Shown here in pieces: positions 36,401-45,395 of a stretch of DNA of 64,000 nt. Positions within the stretch are counted from its first letter, which is position 1. Each line of letters opens with the position of its first letter. Below the pieces are notes generated by a model. It was not told the origin of the DNA and searched no databases. It saw only the letters and a program-made list of their open reading frames with translations. A program made the position numbers and the translations under genes. Origin of the DNA: Streptomyces sp. NBC_01233 (GTDB lineage: Bacteria > Actinomycetota > Actinomycetes > Streptomycetales > Streptomycetaceae); assembly GCF_035989305.1 (NCBI RefSeq), contig NZ_CP108514.1, positions 7,854,501 to 7,918,500 of the forward strand, given 5' to 3'.

Positions 36401-37213
36401 ATGAAAGCTTCCCATACTCCGGCGGCGGTCTCCGCTGCGTTCGACGACCGGAATCTGATCGCGCATGCCGGGCTGGTCCCGGTGATGCGCCTGGCCGAGC
36501 GGTGCGGGCTTGCCCGTCTGGCCGCGGAGAAGGTGAAGCTGACCGGGGCGAAGAACGGTGCGGGTGCGGCGGCGGATGCCAAGGTCACCAGCATCGTGGC
36601 CGGGATGGCCGCGGGTGCGGACAGCATCGATGACCTTCACGTCCTGCGGCACGGTGCGATGCCCGTGTTGTTCGCAGGTGTCCGTGCGCCGTCCACGCTG
36701 GGCACGTTTCTGCGCGCGTTCACCCATGGTCACGCGCTCCAGCTCCACGCGGTGCACCGCGGGTTCCTGGCCGCTCTGGCCGCGCATACCCCGCTGCTGC
36801 CCGGCGCGGGCGAGAAGGCGTTCATCGATGTCGACTCCACCCACAAACGGGTCTACGGCCGGGCCAAGCAGGGTGGCGAGTACGGCCGGTTCAAGGGTGT
36901 CCGCACCCTGCACCCCCTGCTCGCCACGATCTGCACCCCGCACTCCCGCCCGGTGATCGCCGGGGTGCGGATGCGCCGCGGCAAAGCGGCCGATGCCCGC
37001 GGCGCCCCCAAGTTCGTCAGCGAGGCTCTGGCCACCGCCCGGGAGGCCGGCTGCACCGGCCTGCGGATCCTGCGGGCGGACTCGCAGTTCTACAACGCCG
37101 GGATCGCCCGCTCAGCCCGCCGTATCACCCTGCACCTACCGCACAACTGGCCCTGGCAGCACGCCTGGACGCACCTGTTCGACACGGTCCACGGCCCACC
37201 CGGCCCGGCCTGA
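36401..37213 (+). pseudogene. IS1380 transposase with an in-frame internal deletion
   Basis: The protein is 270 residues against about 460 usual for the family. The N-terminal part (AHAGLVPVMRLAERCGLARL, and KAFIDVDSTHKRVYGRAKQG with the first Asp) runs to ILRADSQFYNAGIA. It then joins RSARRITLHLPHNWPWQHAW, the extreme C-terminus. The deletion removed the rest of the catalytic domain, including the Glu, but preserved the frame. Confidence 0.85.
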
Positions 37214-37380
37214 CGCCCCCTGCCCACCCCGCCCGCCAGGGCCCAACCGGAACCAAGTCGTGGAAAAGCTGGGCAGACCAGCGGCTACAACCTGCCCATG
37301 CCCAACCACCGCCCCAAAACCGGCACAGACGCCCGCCAGAAGATCACCCTCAGACCACATCGGTGGATCGAGGCTAAGTG

Positions 37381-38901
37381 CAATACCAGTGATTTAAGGG
37401 TCCGGGGTGCCTGGGGTCTTCGGTGGGTTGGTCGGGGCCGTTTTGTGGTGTGGGGCGATGGCCACGGCTCGGGCTGGGTCGAGTGTCGGCTGTGGCCAGA
37501 GCCGGTGTGCGGTGCGCTTGACGCCGAAGTTGGACATCTTGCGTTTGACGACGCGGGCGTTCGACCGCTGTCGTCGCGGTGGCAGGAGGTGACGGGCTAT
37601 CTCTCGTATCCCGTCGGTGAGGGCTGTGGCCAGGCGGTCAGGGGAAAAGGCCGCCTGCGCGGTGACCTGGCGTCGGGCGAGGCGGAGGGTGCGGGTGAAG
37701 GAAAGCCGGTCGGTATCGGTGTCGGTGTCCCGGGCGGCGGTGTGCATGAGCTGGCGGATCGCGTGATGGACGAGGAGGTGGGCCCAGACCTCCTGTTCGA
37801 CGCCGTCGGGCGATCGGGAGCGCAGGACCTGGGCGGGGCCGCGTTGGTGGGTCTTCAGCTCGTCCAGTGTGGTCTCGATCTCCCATCGCTCGTTGTAGAG
37901 GGCCGCCAACTCCGCCGCGGGTGCGGCTTCGTGGTCGAGGATGGTGGTGATCAGCCGGTACGGGGCGTCGTGCTGCGGGCGTCCGGGGTCGTCCAGGGTG
38001 TACTCGATGACCCGCACCACGGTGGGATCGGTGCGTTTGCGGTGGTCCTTGGCCGCCACGATGTCGGAGAGGTAGGACCCGTCGGGGAGCTCGCGCCGCA
38101 CGGGCAGGACGGCGTTGGACTTGATGCGCCAGAGCAGGTCCGCACCGCCGGCCGATGCCGCTCGCCACTGCTCCAGCCCGGCGAAGCCCCGGTCGGCCAT
38201 CAGCAGGTCATCCGGTCCAAGGGCGTCGAACAGCTCCCGCGCGATCACGGACTCCGCGGTGGTGAACGGCCCCAGAGCCGCGCGGGTGATGGCGTGCGTG
38301 CCGCACTCCGCCAGCGCCACCACCCGCACCTGCGGGAACGCGGTCCGCTCGCCCCGGTGGGTGGCGGGACGACCGAACCGGGCGTCGTTCTCCTCACTGT
38401 CCGGCACGTCGAACGTGGTCCCGTCGACCGCCATCAGACGCCAACACCCGTACCACGCACCGGGAGTGGACTCGGTCGCCACAGGCCCGGCGGACTGCTC
38501 GAAGAGAGCCTTGAGCGGCTCGGGCCCGAGCCTGGCCCGGGCCCGGGAAACCGCACCGGGCGTAGGCACCTGCCACGAACCCGACCAGTGCTTGGCCCAG
38601 GCCAGACCCTGAGTGAGCAGCCGTGCGACCTCTTCGTAGCCCTGACCGGAGAACAAGCACATCGCCAGCACGAAGTAGACGACCACCCGTGGAGGCAGCA
38701 GCCGGTTGCGCTGCCCGGCCTTCCCGGATTCCTCCACGACCCGGTCCACCAGCTCCGGCGGGAACGTCCGCGTCAGCAGTCCGATCGCGATCCGATCCGA
38801 CAACCGCTCGTCCGTCTCCGGCTTGACCTGTCCAGGGCGTGGCATCCAGACACCTCCTGGCCAACACCCTACCAGCCGAGATCCTTAAGTCACTGGTATT
38901 G
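37381..38901 (-). mobile_element. IS4-family element, copy B (1,521 bp)
   Basis: The length, ends and encoded protein are the same as copy A at 23359-24879. The 10-bp target duplication AGGCTAAGTG (37371-37380 and 38902-38911) differs from that of copy A, so the two arose by separate insertions. The target is the right inverted repeat of the IS1380 element. Confidence 0.93.
37394..38845 (-). CDS. IS4-family transposase (same protein as 23372-24823)
   Basis: The 483-residue product matches copy A along its full length as far as can be read. The DDE residues are in LMAVDGTTFDVPDS, LLMADRGFAG and YNERWEIETTLDELK. The ATG is preceded by AGGAGGT. Confidence 0.93.
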   Translation of the reverse strand: MPRPGQVKPETDERLSDRIAIGLLTRTFPPELVDRVVEESGKAGQRNRLLPPRVVVYFVLAMCLFSGQGYEEVARLLTQGLAWAKHWSGSWQVPTPGAVSRARARLGPEPLKALFEQSAGPVATESTPGAWYGCWRLMAVDGTTFDVPDSEENDARFGRPATHRGERTAFPQVRVVALAECGTHAITRAALGPFTTAESVIARELFDALGPDDLLMADRGFAGLEQWRAASAGGADLLWRIKSNAVLPVRRELPDGSYLSDIVAAKDHRKRTDPTVVRVIEYTLDDPGRPQHDAPYRLITTILDHEAAPAAELAALYNERWEIETTLDELKTHQRGPAQVLRSRSPDGVEQEVWAHLLVHHAIRQLMHTAARDTDTDTDRLSFTRTLRLARRQVTAQAAFSPDRLATALTDGIREIARHLLPPRRQRSNARVVKRKMSNFGVKRTAHRLWPQPTLDPARAVAIAPHHKTAPTNPPKTPGTPDP

Positions 38902-39032
38902 AGGCTAAGTGAGCCAGATTCTCACATCACGAACAAGACCGATCAATGCTACTTCCGTCAGGTTGAAGTTCCCCCTGTGAGCTGGACAGCCTGATACTGG
39001 GACGGACGTCCCGGAGGAAGCAGTCCCAGGTA

Positions 39033-39338
39033 GTGAGCAAGAAGAGCAATACGAGCAAGCGGTACACGGCCGAGTTCAAGCGCGACGCGGTGGCTCTGGT
39101 GCACTCATCGGGCAAGACGGTCACCGAGGTCGCCCGGGATATCGGCGTCAGCCCCGAGGGGCTGCGGAACTGGGTCAAACGGGACAAAAACGACCGTGGG
39201 CAGGGGTCGGCGGGAGCGTTGACCACGGCCGAGCGCGAGGAGCTCGTGCGCCTGCGCCGCAGGGTCCGTGAGATGGAGCAGACCATCGATGTGCTGGGGA
39301 AAGCGACCGCCTTCTTCGCGAACCACAAGACGAAGTAG
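39033..39338 (+). CDS. IS3-family OrfA
   Basis: The 101-residue HTH protein has AEFKRDAVALVHSSGKTVTE and a coiled tail VRLRRRVREMEQTIDVLGKA. The left end of the element, around 38959-38990, resembles the inverted repeats of the IS3 copy at 19993-21298. Confidence 0.88.
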   Translation: MSKKSNTSKRYTAEFKRDAVALVHSSGKTVTEVARDIGVSPEGLRNWVKRDKNDRGQGSAGALTTAEREELVRLRRRVREMEQTIDVLGKATAFFANHKTK

Positions 39339-39367
39339 ACGTAGCCGCACGCTACGCGTTCGTTGAC

Positions 39368-40252
39368 GTGGAGAAGGCCGGCCCCGACCGCCCCGACGGC
39401 TGCAGCGTGTCGCTGCTGTGCCGGGCCCTGACGATCTCCCGCTCCGCCTACTACGCCTACCTCGCCGCCCGTCCGGCCGCCGCCGTCACAGCGCGCGAGG
39501 AGGACGAGCTGGTGGCCGAGATCCGGCAGATCCACGAGGAATCCCGCCGCGCCTACGGCGCCCCGAGGATCACCGCGGCCCTGCGCCGAAAGGGCCGGAG
39601 GATCAACCGGAAGAAGGTCGAGCGGCTGATGCGCGAGCACGACATCCGCGGGATCACCCGCCGCAAGCGCCAAAACCTCACCAAAGCAGACCGCAAGGCG
39701 GCTCCCTCCCCGGACCTGGTCGGACGCGACTTCACCGCGGCCGAGCCGGGCACGAAGCTGGTCTCGGACATCACCTACCTGCCGACGCTCGCCGGCTGGT
39801 GGTATCTGGCGACCGTCATCGACCTGGCCACTCGCGAGGTAATCGGGTACGCGATGGCCGACCACCACCGCGCCGAGCTCGTCACCGACGCCCTGAAAAT
39901 GGCCGCCGGCCGCAACGCCCTCAAGCCGGGCTGCATCGCCCACTCGGACCGCGGATCAGAATACACATCAGGCGAATACCGGACGCTGATACGGGAGTTG
40001 AACCCGCGACAGAGTATGGGCAGAACGGGCTCATGTTGCGATAACGCCGCAGCCGAAAGCTTTTTCGGTCTACTGAAAGCGGAGATCGGGACCACCGTCT
40101 GGGAGTCCCGCGAAGCGGCCCGCGCCGACGTCTTCCGCTTCATCGAGGTCGAATACAACCGCACGCGCCTGCGCAAGCACCCCGTATACGGCTACGTCAC
40201 CCCACTCGAAAGCGGTACGGGCCATCGACTGGAAGTACGCCCTCGGCGCTGA
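39368..40252 (+). CDS. IS3-family OrfB, C-terminus replaced by IS1182 sequence
   Basis: The DDE core is intact: SDITYLPTLAGWWYLATVID, HSDRGSEYTSGEY and CDNAAAESFFGLLKAE. The normal tail after GYVTPLE is lost. The frame runs instead into the IS1182 gene and ends SGTGHRLEVRPRR. The right end of the element is missing. Confidence 0.85.
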   Translation: MEKAGPDRPDGCSVSLLCRALTISRSAYYAYLAARPAAAVTAREEDELVAEIRQIHEESRRAYGAPRITAALRRKGRRINRKKVERLMREHDIRGITRRKRQNLTKADRKAAPSPDLVGRDFTAAEPGTKLVSDITYLPTLAGWWYLATVIDLATREVIGYAMADHHRAELVTDALKMAAGRNALKPGCIAHSDRGSEYTSGEYRTLIRELNPRQSMGRTGSCCDNAAAESFFGLLKAEIGTTVWESREAARADVFRFIEVEYNRTRLRKHPVYGYVTPLESGTGHRLEVRPRR

Positions 40253-41678
40253 GCTCGCCGCTACCGGTTTCGACGCCAGTGTGCTGTCCAGGTTCCGGGG
40301 CCGGCTCGCTGATCATGGCATGGAGCGGGTGGTGTTCGACCGGCTCCTTGAACACTGCAAGGACGCCGGCCTGGTGGCGGCCGGGGGCAGACAGCGGACC
40401 GACTCCACGCATGTGATCAGTGCGGTGCGGGATTTGAACCGCCTGGAGCTGGCCGGGGAGAGTGTGCGGGCCGCCCTGGAGGCACTCGCGACCGCGGCCC
40501 CGTCCTGGCTGGCCGGACAGATCGATGTCCTGGAGTTCGCCGAGCGGTACGGGCCCAGGATTGACGGCTGGCGCATGCCGTCCTCGGAGACGAAGCGCGA
40601 CCGTCTCGCCCAAATCTTCGGCCAGGACGCCCTGGCCTTGTGCCGGGCCGCCTGGGCTGGTGATACCCCGGTATGGATCCGTGAGATCGAGGCCGTGGGC
40701 CTGCTGCGGCAGGTCCTCGTGCAGACCTACATCATCCGCACCGATGCCCGGGGACGGCAGGTGATCAGGAAGCGGGACGCCGACGACGGCGTCCCGCCCG
40801 GCCAACTCCGCCTGGCCTCCCCCTACGACGCGGACGCACGCTGGGCGGCCAAGGACGACGACCTGTTCTGGATGGGCTACAAGATCCACCTCACCGAAAC
40901 GTGCGACACACTCCCCGAAACCGAAACCGAAACCGAAGCAGGGGCAGGGGTGAAGCCGAATCTGATCACCGATGTACATACCACCGATGCGACCGTGCCG
41001 GATGTGAAAGCTACCGCCCCCATCCAGGACAAGCTCGCTGAGCACGGCGTGAAGCCGGCTGAGCACTACCTCGACTCCGGCTACCCGTCGGCCGACCTGA
41101 TCACCAAGGCCATGCAAGACGGTATCCGTATGGTCACTCCGGTCCTCCTGGACCACTCCGCGCAGGCCAAGGCGGCCGAAGGCTTCGAGAAGAACGCCTT
41201 CACCATCAACTGGAAGACCCGCCAGGTATGCTGCCCAGCCGGCCGCACCAGCTCCCACTGGAACCCGGTCAAACAGCACGGCAAGGACGCCATCGTGATC
41301 ACCTTCAGCGTCCTGACTTGCCGCGACTGCCCCTTCCAACAGCAGTGCACCACCTCGAAACCCGGACGCCGCATGCTCACCCTGAGGCCCCAGGAACTCC
41401 ACGAGAACCTCGCCCGGGCCCGCGCCGAACAGAAGACCGACACCTGGAAGAACAAGTACGCCCTCCGCGCCGGCGTCGAGGGAACCATCAACCAGGCCCT
41501 CGGCATCACCGGAATCCGCCAGGCCCGCTACCGCGGCCTACCGAAAGTCCGCCTCCAGCACGCCTTCTCCGCCACCGCACTCAACGTCATCCGGCTCGAC
41601 GCGTACTGGACCGACAACCCCCTCCGACGCACCCGCACCAGCCGTCTCGAACGCCTCGCCTACCAACTCACGGCGTGA
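40212..41678 (+). pseudogene. IS1182-family transposase lacking its N-terminus
   Basis: Homology starts at AVRAIDWKYALGAELAATGF, directly at the junction with IS3 OrfB; about 90 N-terminal residues are absent. The rest is complete: HYLDSGYPSADLITKAMQDG, the zinc-like CPAG.., CRDCPFQQQC, and the end [20 protein letters not shown]. The linker after HLTETCD is short (TLPETETETEAGAG), unlike the second copy at 47601. Confidence 0.85.
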
Positions 41679-41700
41679 CCCTCACCAATTGCGCAGCAGA

Positions 41701-41820
41701 GTCCGCAAGCAGCTCAAAGCCCTTCCCTGGCAGCGGATTCCGCTCCAGAGCCGCATCCGCGAGAGCGGTCACGGCCGTGGCGAGATCCGCCGCATCAAGG
41801 TTTGCACCGTGAACAACCTG
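41701..41820 (+). pseudogene. ISAs1-family transposase fragment
   Basis: The bases encode [20 protein letters not shown] and [15 protein letters not shown], a conserved patch of ISAs1 transposases. It lies between the IS1182 right end and the next IS3 element. Confidence 0.6.
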
Positions 41821-41861
41821 TCCCTCCCCTCGTAGCGTGGAGTCCGTGATGGCAGGGGAAG

Positions 41862-42200
41862 TTGGGGTTCATGGGTTCCAAGCAACGGACGTACACGCCT
41901 GAGTTTCGTGAGGGTGCTGTACGCATCGTGATCGAGACGGGCAGGCCGATCCCGGAGGTCGCCGAGGAGCTCGGCGTCCACTCCGGCACGCTGCACAGCT
42001 GGGTGTCGCGATGGCGGCGCAACGGGTCGGCGTCGTCCGACCGGCCGGCCGAGCCCGCGCCGGGCGGCCGGATGCGCGAAGCCGAGCGCGCCGAGCTGGA
42101 GCGGCTACGGCGGGAGATGTCGGAGAAGAACAAGCGGATACGCGAGCTGGAGATGGAGCGTGATGTCCTCAAGCGATGCATGGTCCTCTGGGTGAAGTGA
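41862..42200 (+). CDS. IS3-family OrfA
   Basis: The 112-residue protein has YTPEFREGAVRIVIETGRPI with the HTH and a long basic coiled segment AERAELERLRREMSEKNKRI. Its end overlaps OrfB by 25 bases, the arrangement for a -1 frameshift fusion. Confidence 0.88.
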   Translation: MGFMGSKQRTYTPEFREGAVRIVIETGRPIPEVAEELGVHSGTLHSWVSRWRRNGSASSDRPAEPAPGGRMREAERAELERLRREMSEKNKRIRELEMERDVLKRCMVLWVK

Positions 42201-43108
42201 CCGGGACGGACCCGGCCGCCCTGGCCGCGTTCATCGGTAACCAGAGGACTGAGCATCGCGTCCCGCACCGTCTGGCCTGCCAGATCCTGGAAGTCTCGGA
42301 GTCCTGGTTCTACAAGTGGCGCGACAAGCCCACCACTGCGCGTGAGGTCCGGCGGGGACAGCTGGCCGACGCGATCACGGGGATCTTCGAGGGCTCCGGC
42401 GGCACCTATGGTTCCCCGAAGGTCTGGGTCCTTCTGGTCCGCGCGGGCTGGCGGGTCTCGGTGAACACCGTGGCCCGCCTCATGGCCGAACTCGGCCTGG
42501 CCGGACGGAAGGTCCGCCACCGGCGGGGGCTGACCCGGCCCGGCAAACGGCCGGCGGCCCCGGACTTCGTGCGCCGTGACTTCACCGCGGACGCTCCGGA
42601 CCAGGTGTGGTGCGGCGACATGACCGAGATCACCACCGGTGAGGGCAAGCTCTACCTGGCCACCGTCATCGACCTGTTCTCGCGTCGATTGCTCGGCTAT
42701 GCGATGGGCGCCCGTCACGACGCCGATCTCGTCGTCGCCTCCCTGAACATGGCCACGGCCACCCGCGGCGGTGACGTCAGGGGCGTGATCTTTCACAGCG
42801 ACCGCGGCAGCGAATACGTCTCCCGGCGCTTTCGCAGGGCCTGTCGCCGCCTGGGCGTGACCCAGTCCATGGGCCGCGTCGGGTCGTGTTTCGACAACGC
42901 CGTCAGCGAGGCGTTCAACAGCGTGCTCAAGGTCGAGTACGTCCACCGGCACACCTTCACCACCCGCACCGAGGCCCGGCTGAGGATCGCGACCTGGATC
43001 ACCGGCTTCTACAACACCCGACGGCTACACAGCGTATGCGAGTACCACAGCCCGATCGACTACGAACGAGACCACCAGGCCGACCCCACCGTGGAGCTGG
43101 CCGCTTGA
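42176..43108 (+). CDS. IS3-family OrfB
   Basis: An intact 310-residue integrase: the HTH_21 region SESWFYKWRDKPTTAREVRR, the DDE core GDMTEITTGEGKLYLATVID, FHSDRGSEYVSRRF and SCFDNAVSEAFNSVLKVE. The C-terminal GFYNTRRLHSVCEYHSPIDY is present. Confidence 0.92.
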   Translation: MHGPLGEVTGTDPAALAAFIGNQRTEHRVPHRLACQILEVSESWFYKWRDKPTTAREVRRGQLADAITGIFEGSGGTYGSPKVWVLLVRAGWRVSVNTVARLMAELGLAGRKVRHRRGLTRPGKRPAAPDFVRRDFTADAPDQVWCGDMTEITTGEGKLYLATVIDLFSRRLLGYAMGARHDADLVVASLNMATATRGGDVRGVIFHSDRGSEYVSRRFRRACRRLGVTQSMGRVGSCFDNAVSEAFNSVLKVEYVHRHTFTTRTEARLRIATWITGFYNTRRLHSVCEYHSPIDYERDHQADPTVELAA

Positions 43109-43109
43109 A

Positions 43110-43505
43110 AGATCTCCACAGCCCGAGGGGATTGACAACCTGCAGTTCCCCCGTGATGCGCTGGCGCCATCGCAGCGGTGTTCCCTGGTCCTGTTCCTGG
43201 CGCGGCACGTGGCGGAACGGGCCGATGCGGACCAGGTCCTGGCGGTCCATCTCCACCGCGATCAGGTCTGCCGCCGCCCGACGCACCTCGATCTCCGGAA
43301 CACTCCACCGGCCGCCGGTCTCCACCGTCGCCACCACACGGCCGCCGAGCAGGACGTACCCCACCCGAGCATCGGCAGGAAACCCGGTGAACGCCCCAGA
43401 GGCCGTCGGCACAGCGCTACCGGTCGTCAAGCCGGTCCACAGAGCGTCCGCTGCGCCCAGAAGGATCAGGCCGCCCGTGCGACCCTCAGTGACAAGCTCC
43501 GGCAT
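43110..43505 (-). CDS. Hypothetical protein, C-terminus cut by IS3
   Basis: The first 120 or so residues (MPELVTEGRTGGLILLGAAD, then ARVGYVLLGGRVVATVETGG) look native; the tail is IS3 sequence. It is divergent from the DUF6233-like gene with a 58-base gap that must hold both promoters. Function is unknown. Confidence 0.45.
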
Positions 43506-43563
43506 ACCGACAGGCTAACGGCTAACCCCGAATAGAATGCCGGCCAGGGGTGAGGAGGAGCCG

Positions 43564-44013
43564 ATGCCCGCAGGCAACGCCCGGGTTGTCGTGGTCCTGC
43601 CCGACGGCCAGGAACTTCGGGCCTCGCTGTATGAACGGCGGCGCGTACCCGACGGCTGGCAGTACCGCGTCGCCATCACCATCTGGACAGCCGCAAGCAG
43701 CGGCCACCAAGAACCCGTAGAACACACCGTATGGCTGGACGCCGTCCACGTCCGCCCCATCGAAGGCGGCGACTACAGCAGCGTACCGACCCGAGCCGCA
43801 ACTCCAGTCGGCCGCGGAGCGGCCCGTCAGGCGTGGACGATACAGAACCTGCCCCACCGCCCCGGTCACCCCGGCGCCCGGCTCATCCACATCATCGGCT
43901 GCCAGCCCGGCGTTCCCATCGATCTCGACCAGGCCCTCGAGGCACTCCTGCAACCCCGCACCGTCCCCTGCCTCCAGTGCAAGGCCGCCACCTCGCTGAC
44001 ATCGGCCGACTGA
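43564..44013 (+). CDS. DUF6233-like protein
   Basis: The 149-residue product starts at MPAGNARVVVVLPDGQELRA with GAGGAGGAG upstream. The N-terminal beta-rich part (VVVVLPDGQELRASLYERRR) is followed by VHVRPIEGGDYSSVPT and a C-terminal cysteine pair (PCLQC). This is the layout of the DUF6233 proteins common in Streptomyces, recalled from memory. The role is unknown. Confidence 0.65.
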   Translation: MPAGNARVVVVLPDGQELRASLYERRRVPDGWQYRVAITIWTAASSGHQEPVEHTVWLDAVHVRPIEGGDYSSVPTRAATPVGRGAARQAWTIQNLPHRPGHPGARLIHIIGCQPGVPIDLDQALEALLQPRTVPCLQCKAATSLTSAD

Positions 44014-44122
44014 ACCGCACTCGGTAGACAGCATCCCGGGCAAGCCACCGTCCGATGCCCCGACGGCAGCACCGTGACCGGCTCGGCCAGCGCGACGGAC
44101 ACGGGGAACTCCACCCGGCTAG

Positions 44123-45214
44123 GGCCTGTTCTGAGTTGAGATCACGGGAGGGCTGGCAGGCTGCGTAACCAGAGGATGGATCCGCGCAGGTGGAGCCCGG
44201 CGGCATAGCTCTCAGGTGTCTTGTCGTAGCGGGTGGCCAGCCCCCGCCATTCCTTGAACTTGTTGATGGCGCGCTCGACGGTGTTGCGATCTTTGTAGAG
44301 CGTGCCGTCGTGGCTGACCGGGCGGCCGCCGGAGCGTCCCTTCTTCTTGCGATTGGCAGCCTGGTCGGCCTTTTCCGGGATCACCGCCTTGATGTTGCGT
44401 CTGCGCAGGTGGGCGCGGTTGGCTCGGGAGGAGTACGCCTTGTCGCCGGCCACTGCGTCCGGCCGGGTCCTGGGGCGGCCGATCCGGCCGCGCACCTTGA
44501 TCTTCTTGAGGACAGGGATGAAGTGCGGGCTGTCCGCGGCCTGCCCGGGGGTAAGGATGATGGACAGCGGGCGGCAGCGCCGCTCGACGGCAAGGTGGAT
44601 CTTGCTGGTGAGCCCGCCCCGGGAGCGGCCCAGTTCGGCGGCCCGCAGTCGGGCCCTGCGGCGCCGGCGCACGGCTCGGCGCTGTTCCCGCTCGGGGTCC
44701 TCCCTGTCCGCGGATCCCTCGCCTACGGGGTCGTTTTGTCCCTTTGTTGCAGCCCCTTTTCCTCCGCCACGGCCTTCTCCAGATCCTCAAGGAGCTCCGG
44801 GGCGACCGCCATGCCCGCCGCGTGGTGATGCGCCCGAGCAACGGTCGAGTCCACGCTCACCAGGCTGAGATCGACATCGTCGCGAGCCTCCGCCTCGGCG
44901 ATCATCGCGTCCATGAGGGTCTGGAAGACCTCGTCACGCGCCCACATCCGGAACCGGTCGTAGATCGTCGACCAGGAGCCGTAGCTCTCCGGCACATCCC
45001 GCCAGGGACTGCCGGTCCGGAACCTCCACATCACCGCGCTGAAGTAGCGGCGCAGGTCAGGGATCGGTCCGAACGCCCCCAGCGGCAGGTGCGGCTCGAT
45101 CAACTCCCACTCGGCATCGGTCAGATCATCACGAGTCATGCGACCGGTCTACCCCGGCCAGCACCCTCCTGAAGCGAGAATGACCGATCCCGTGATCTCA
45201 ACTCAGAACAGGCC
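44123..45214 (-). mobile_element. IS5-family (IS427-type) element
   Basis: The inverted repeats begin GGCCTGTTCTGAGTTGAGAT. CTAG flanks both sides (44119-44122 and 45215-45218). The right CTAG is also the left target site of the next element, an IS701. Confidence 0.9.
44142..45139 (-). CDS. IS5-family transposase in two frames
   Basis: The first frame (44723-45139) carries LTDAEWELIEPHLPLGAFGP and LSLVSVDSTVARAHHHAAGM with the first Asp, ending in a run containing caaaggg. The second (44142-44672) carries GGLTSKIHLAVERRCRPLSI, VAGDKAYSSRANRAHLRRRN and the Glu in TVERAINKFKEWRGLATRYD. IS427-type elements are known to join two frames by programmed frameshifting, so this is likely functional rather than broken. 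Confidence 0.85.
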
Positions 45215-45218
45215 CTAG

Positions 45219-45359
45219 TACTCCAGCAGGATTTTGATGTCTGACCTGCGGGTTTCGTTGGGCGGCTGGAGTATAGCGGGCTGCGGTGTGGTCAGGGGCG
45301 GTCTTCGTCGGGCCGTCCATCGATCGTGCGACAGCGCCGCAAGTAGTGGCAGCGGCGGG
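45219..45359 (+). repeat. Left 141-bp inverted repeat of IS701
   Basis: It starts TACTCCAGCAGGATTTTGAT and ends AGCGGCGGG. This end encodes the -1-frame tail of the transposase (ARRCHYLRR). Confidence 0.92.
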
Positions 45360-45395
45360 CGACTGCTTGGCGCTGGCGGCGCCATTTCGACCAGC

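Larger units (their letters stand above)
36276..38915 (+). mobile_element. IS1380-family element, internally deleted and hit by IS4
   Basis: CTTAGCCTCGATCCACCG at 36276 and its complement ending near 37377 are the inverted repeats. The right end is split by the IS4 copy at 37381-38901. Exact outer ends are approximate. Confidence 0.75.
41819..43135 (+). mobile_element. IS3-family element (different subgroup), complete
   Basis: Short inverted repeats containing CCCCTCG flank two overlapping genes. Ends are approximate. It truncates the ISAs1 scrap on the left and the minus-strand hypothetical gene on the right. Confidence 0.75.

Noticed and set aside
23349..38911. Composite transposon formed by the two IS4 copies
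   Set aside because: The copies have different 10-bp duplications at their own ends, so each inserted singly; the outer flanks do not match as a composite would require.
42406..43002. Minus-strand frames inside the IS3 element at 41819-43135
   Set aside because: They are antisense of an intact OrfB with all DDE motifs.
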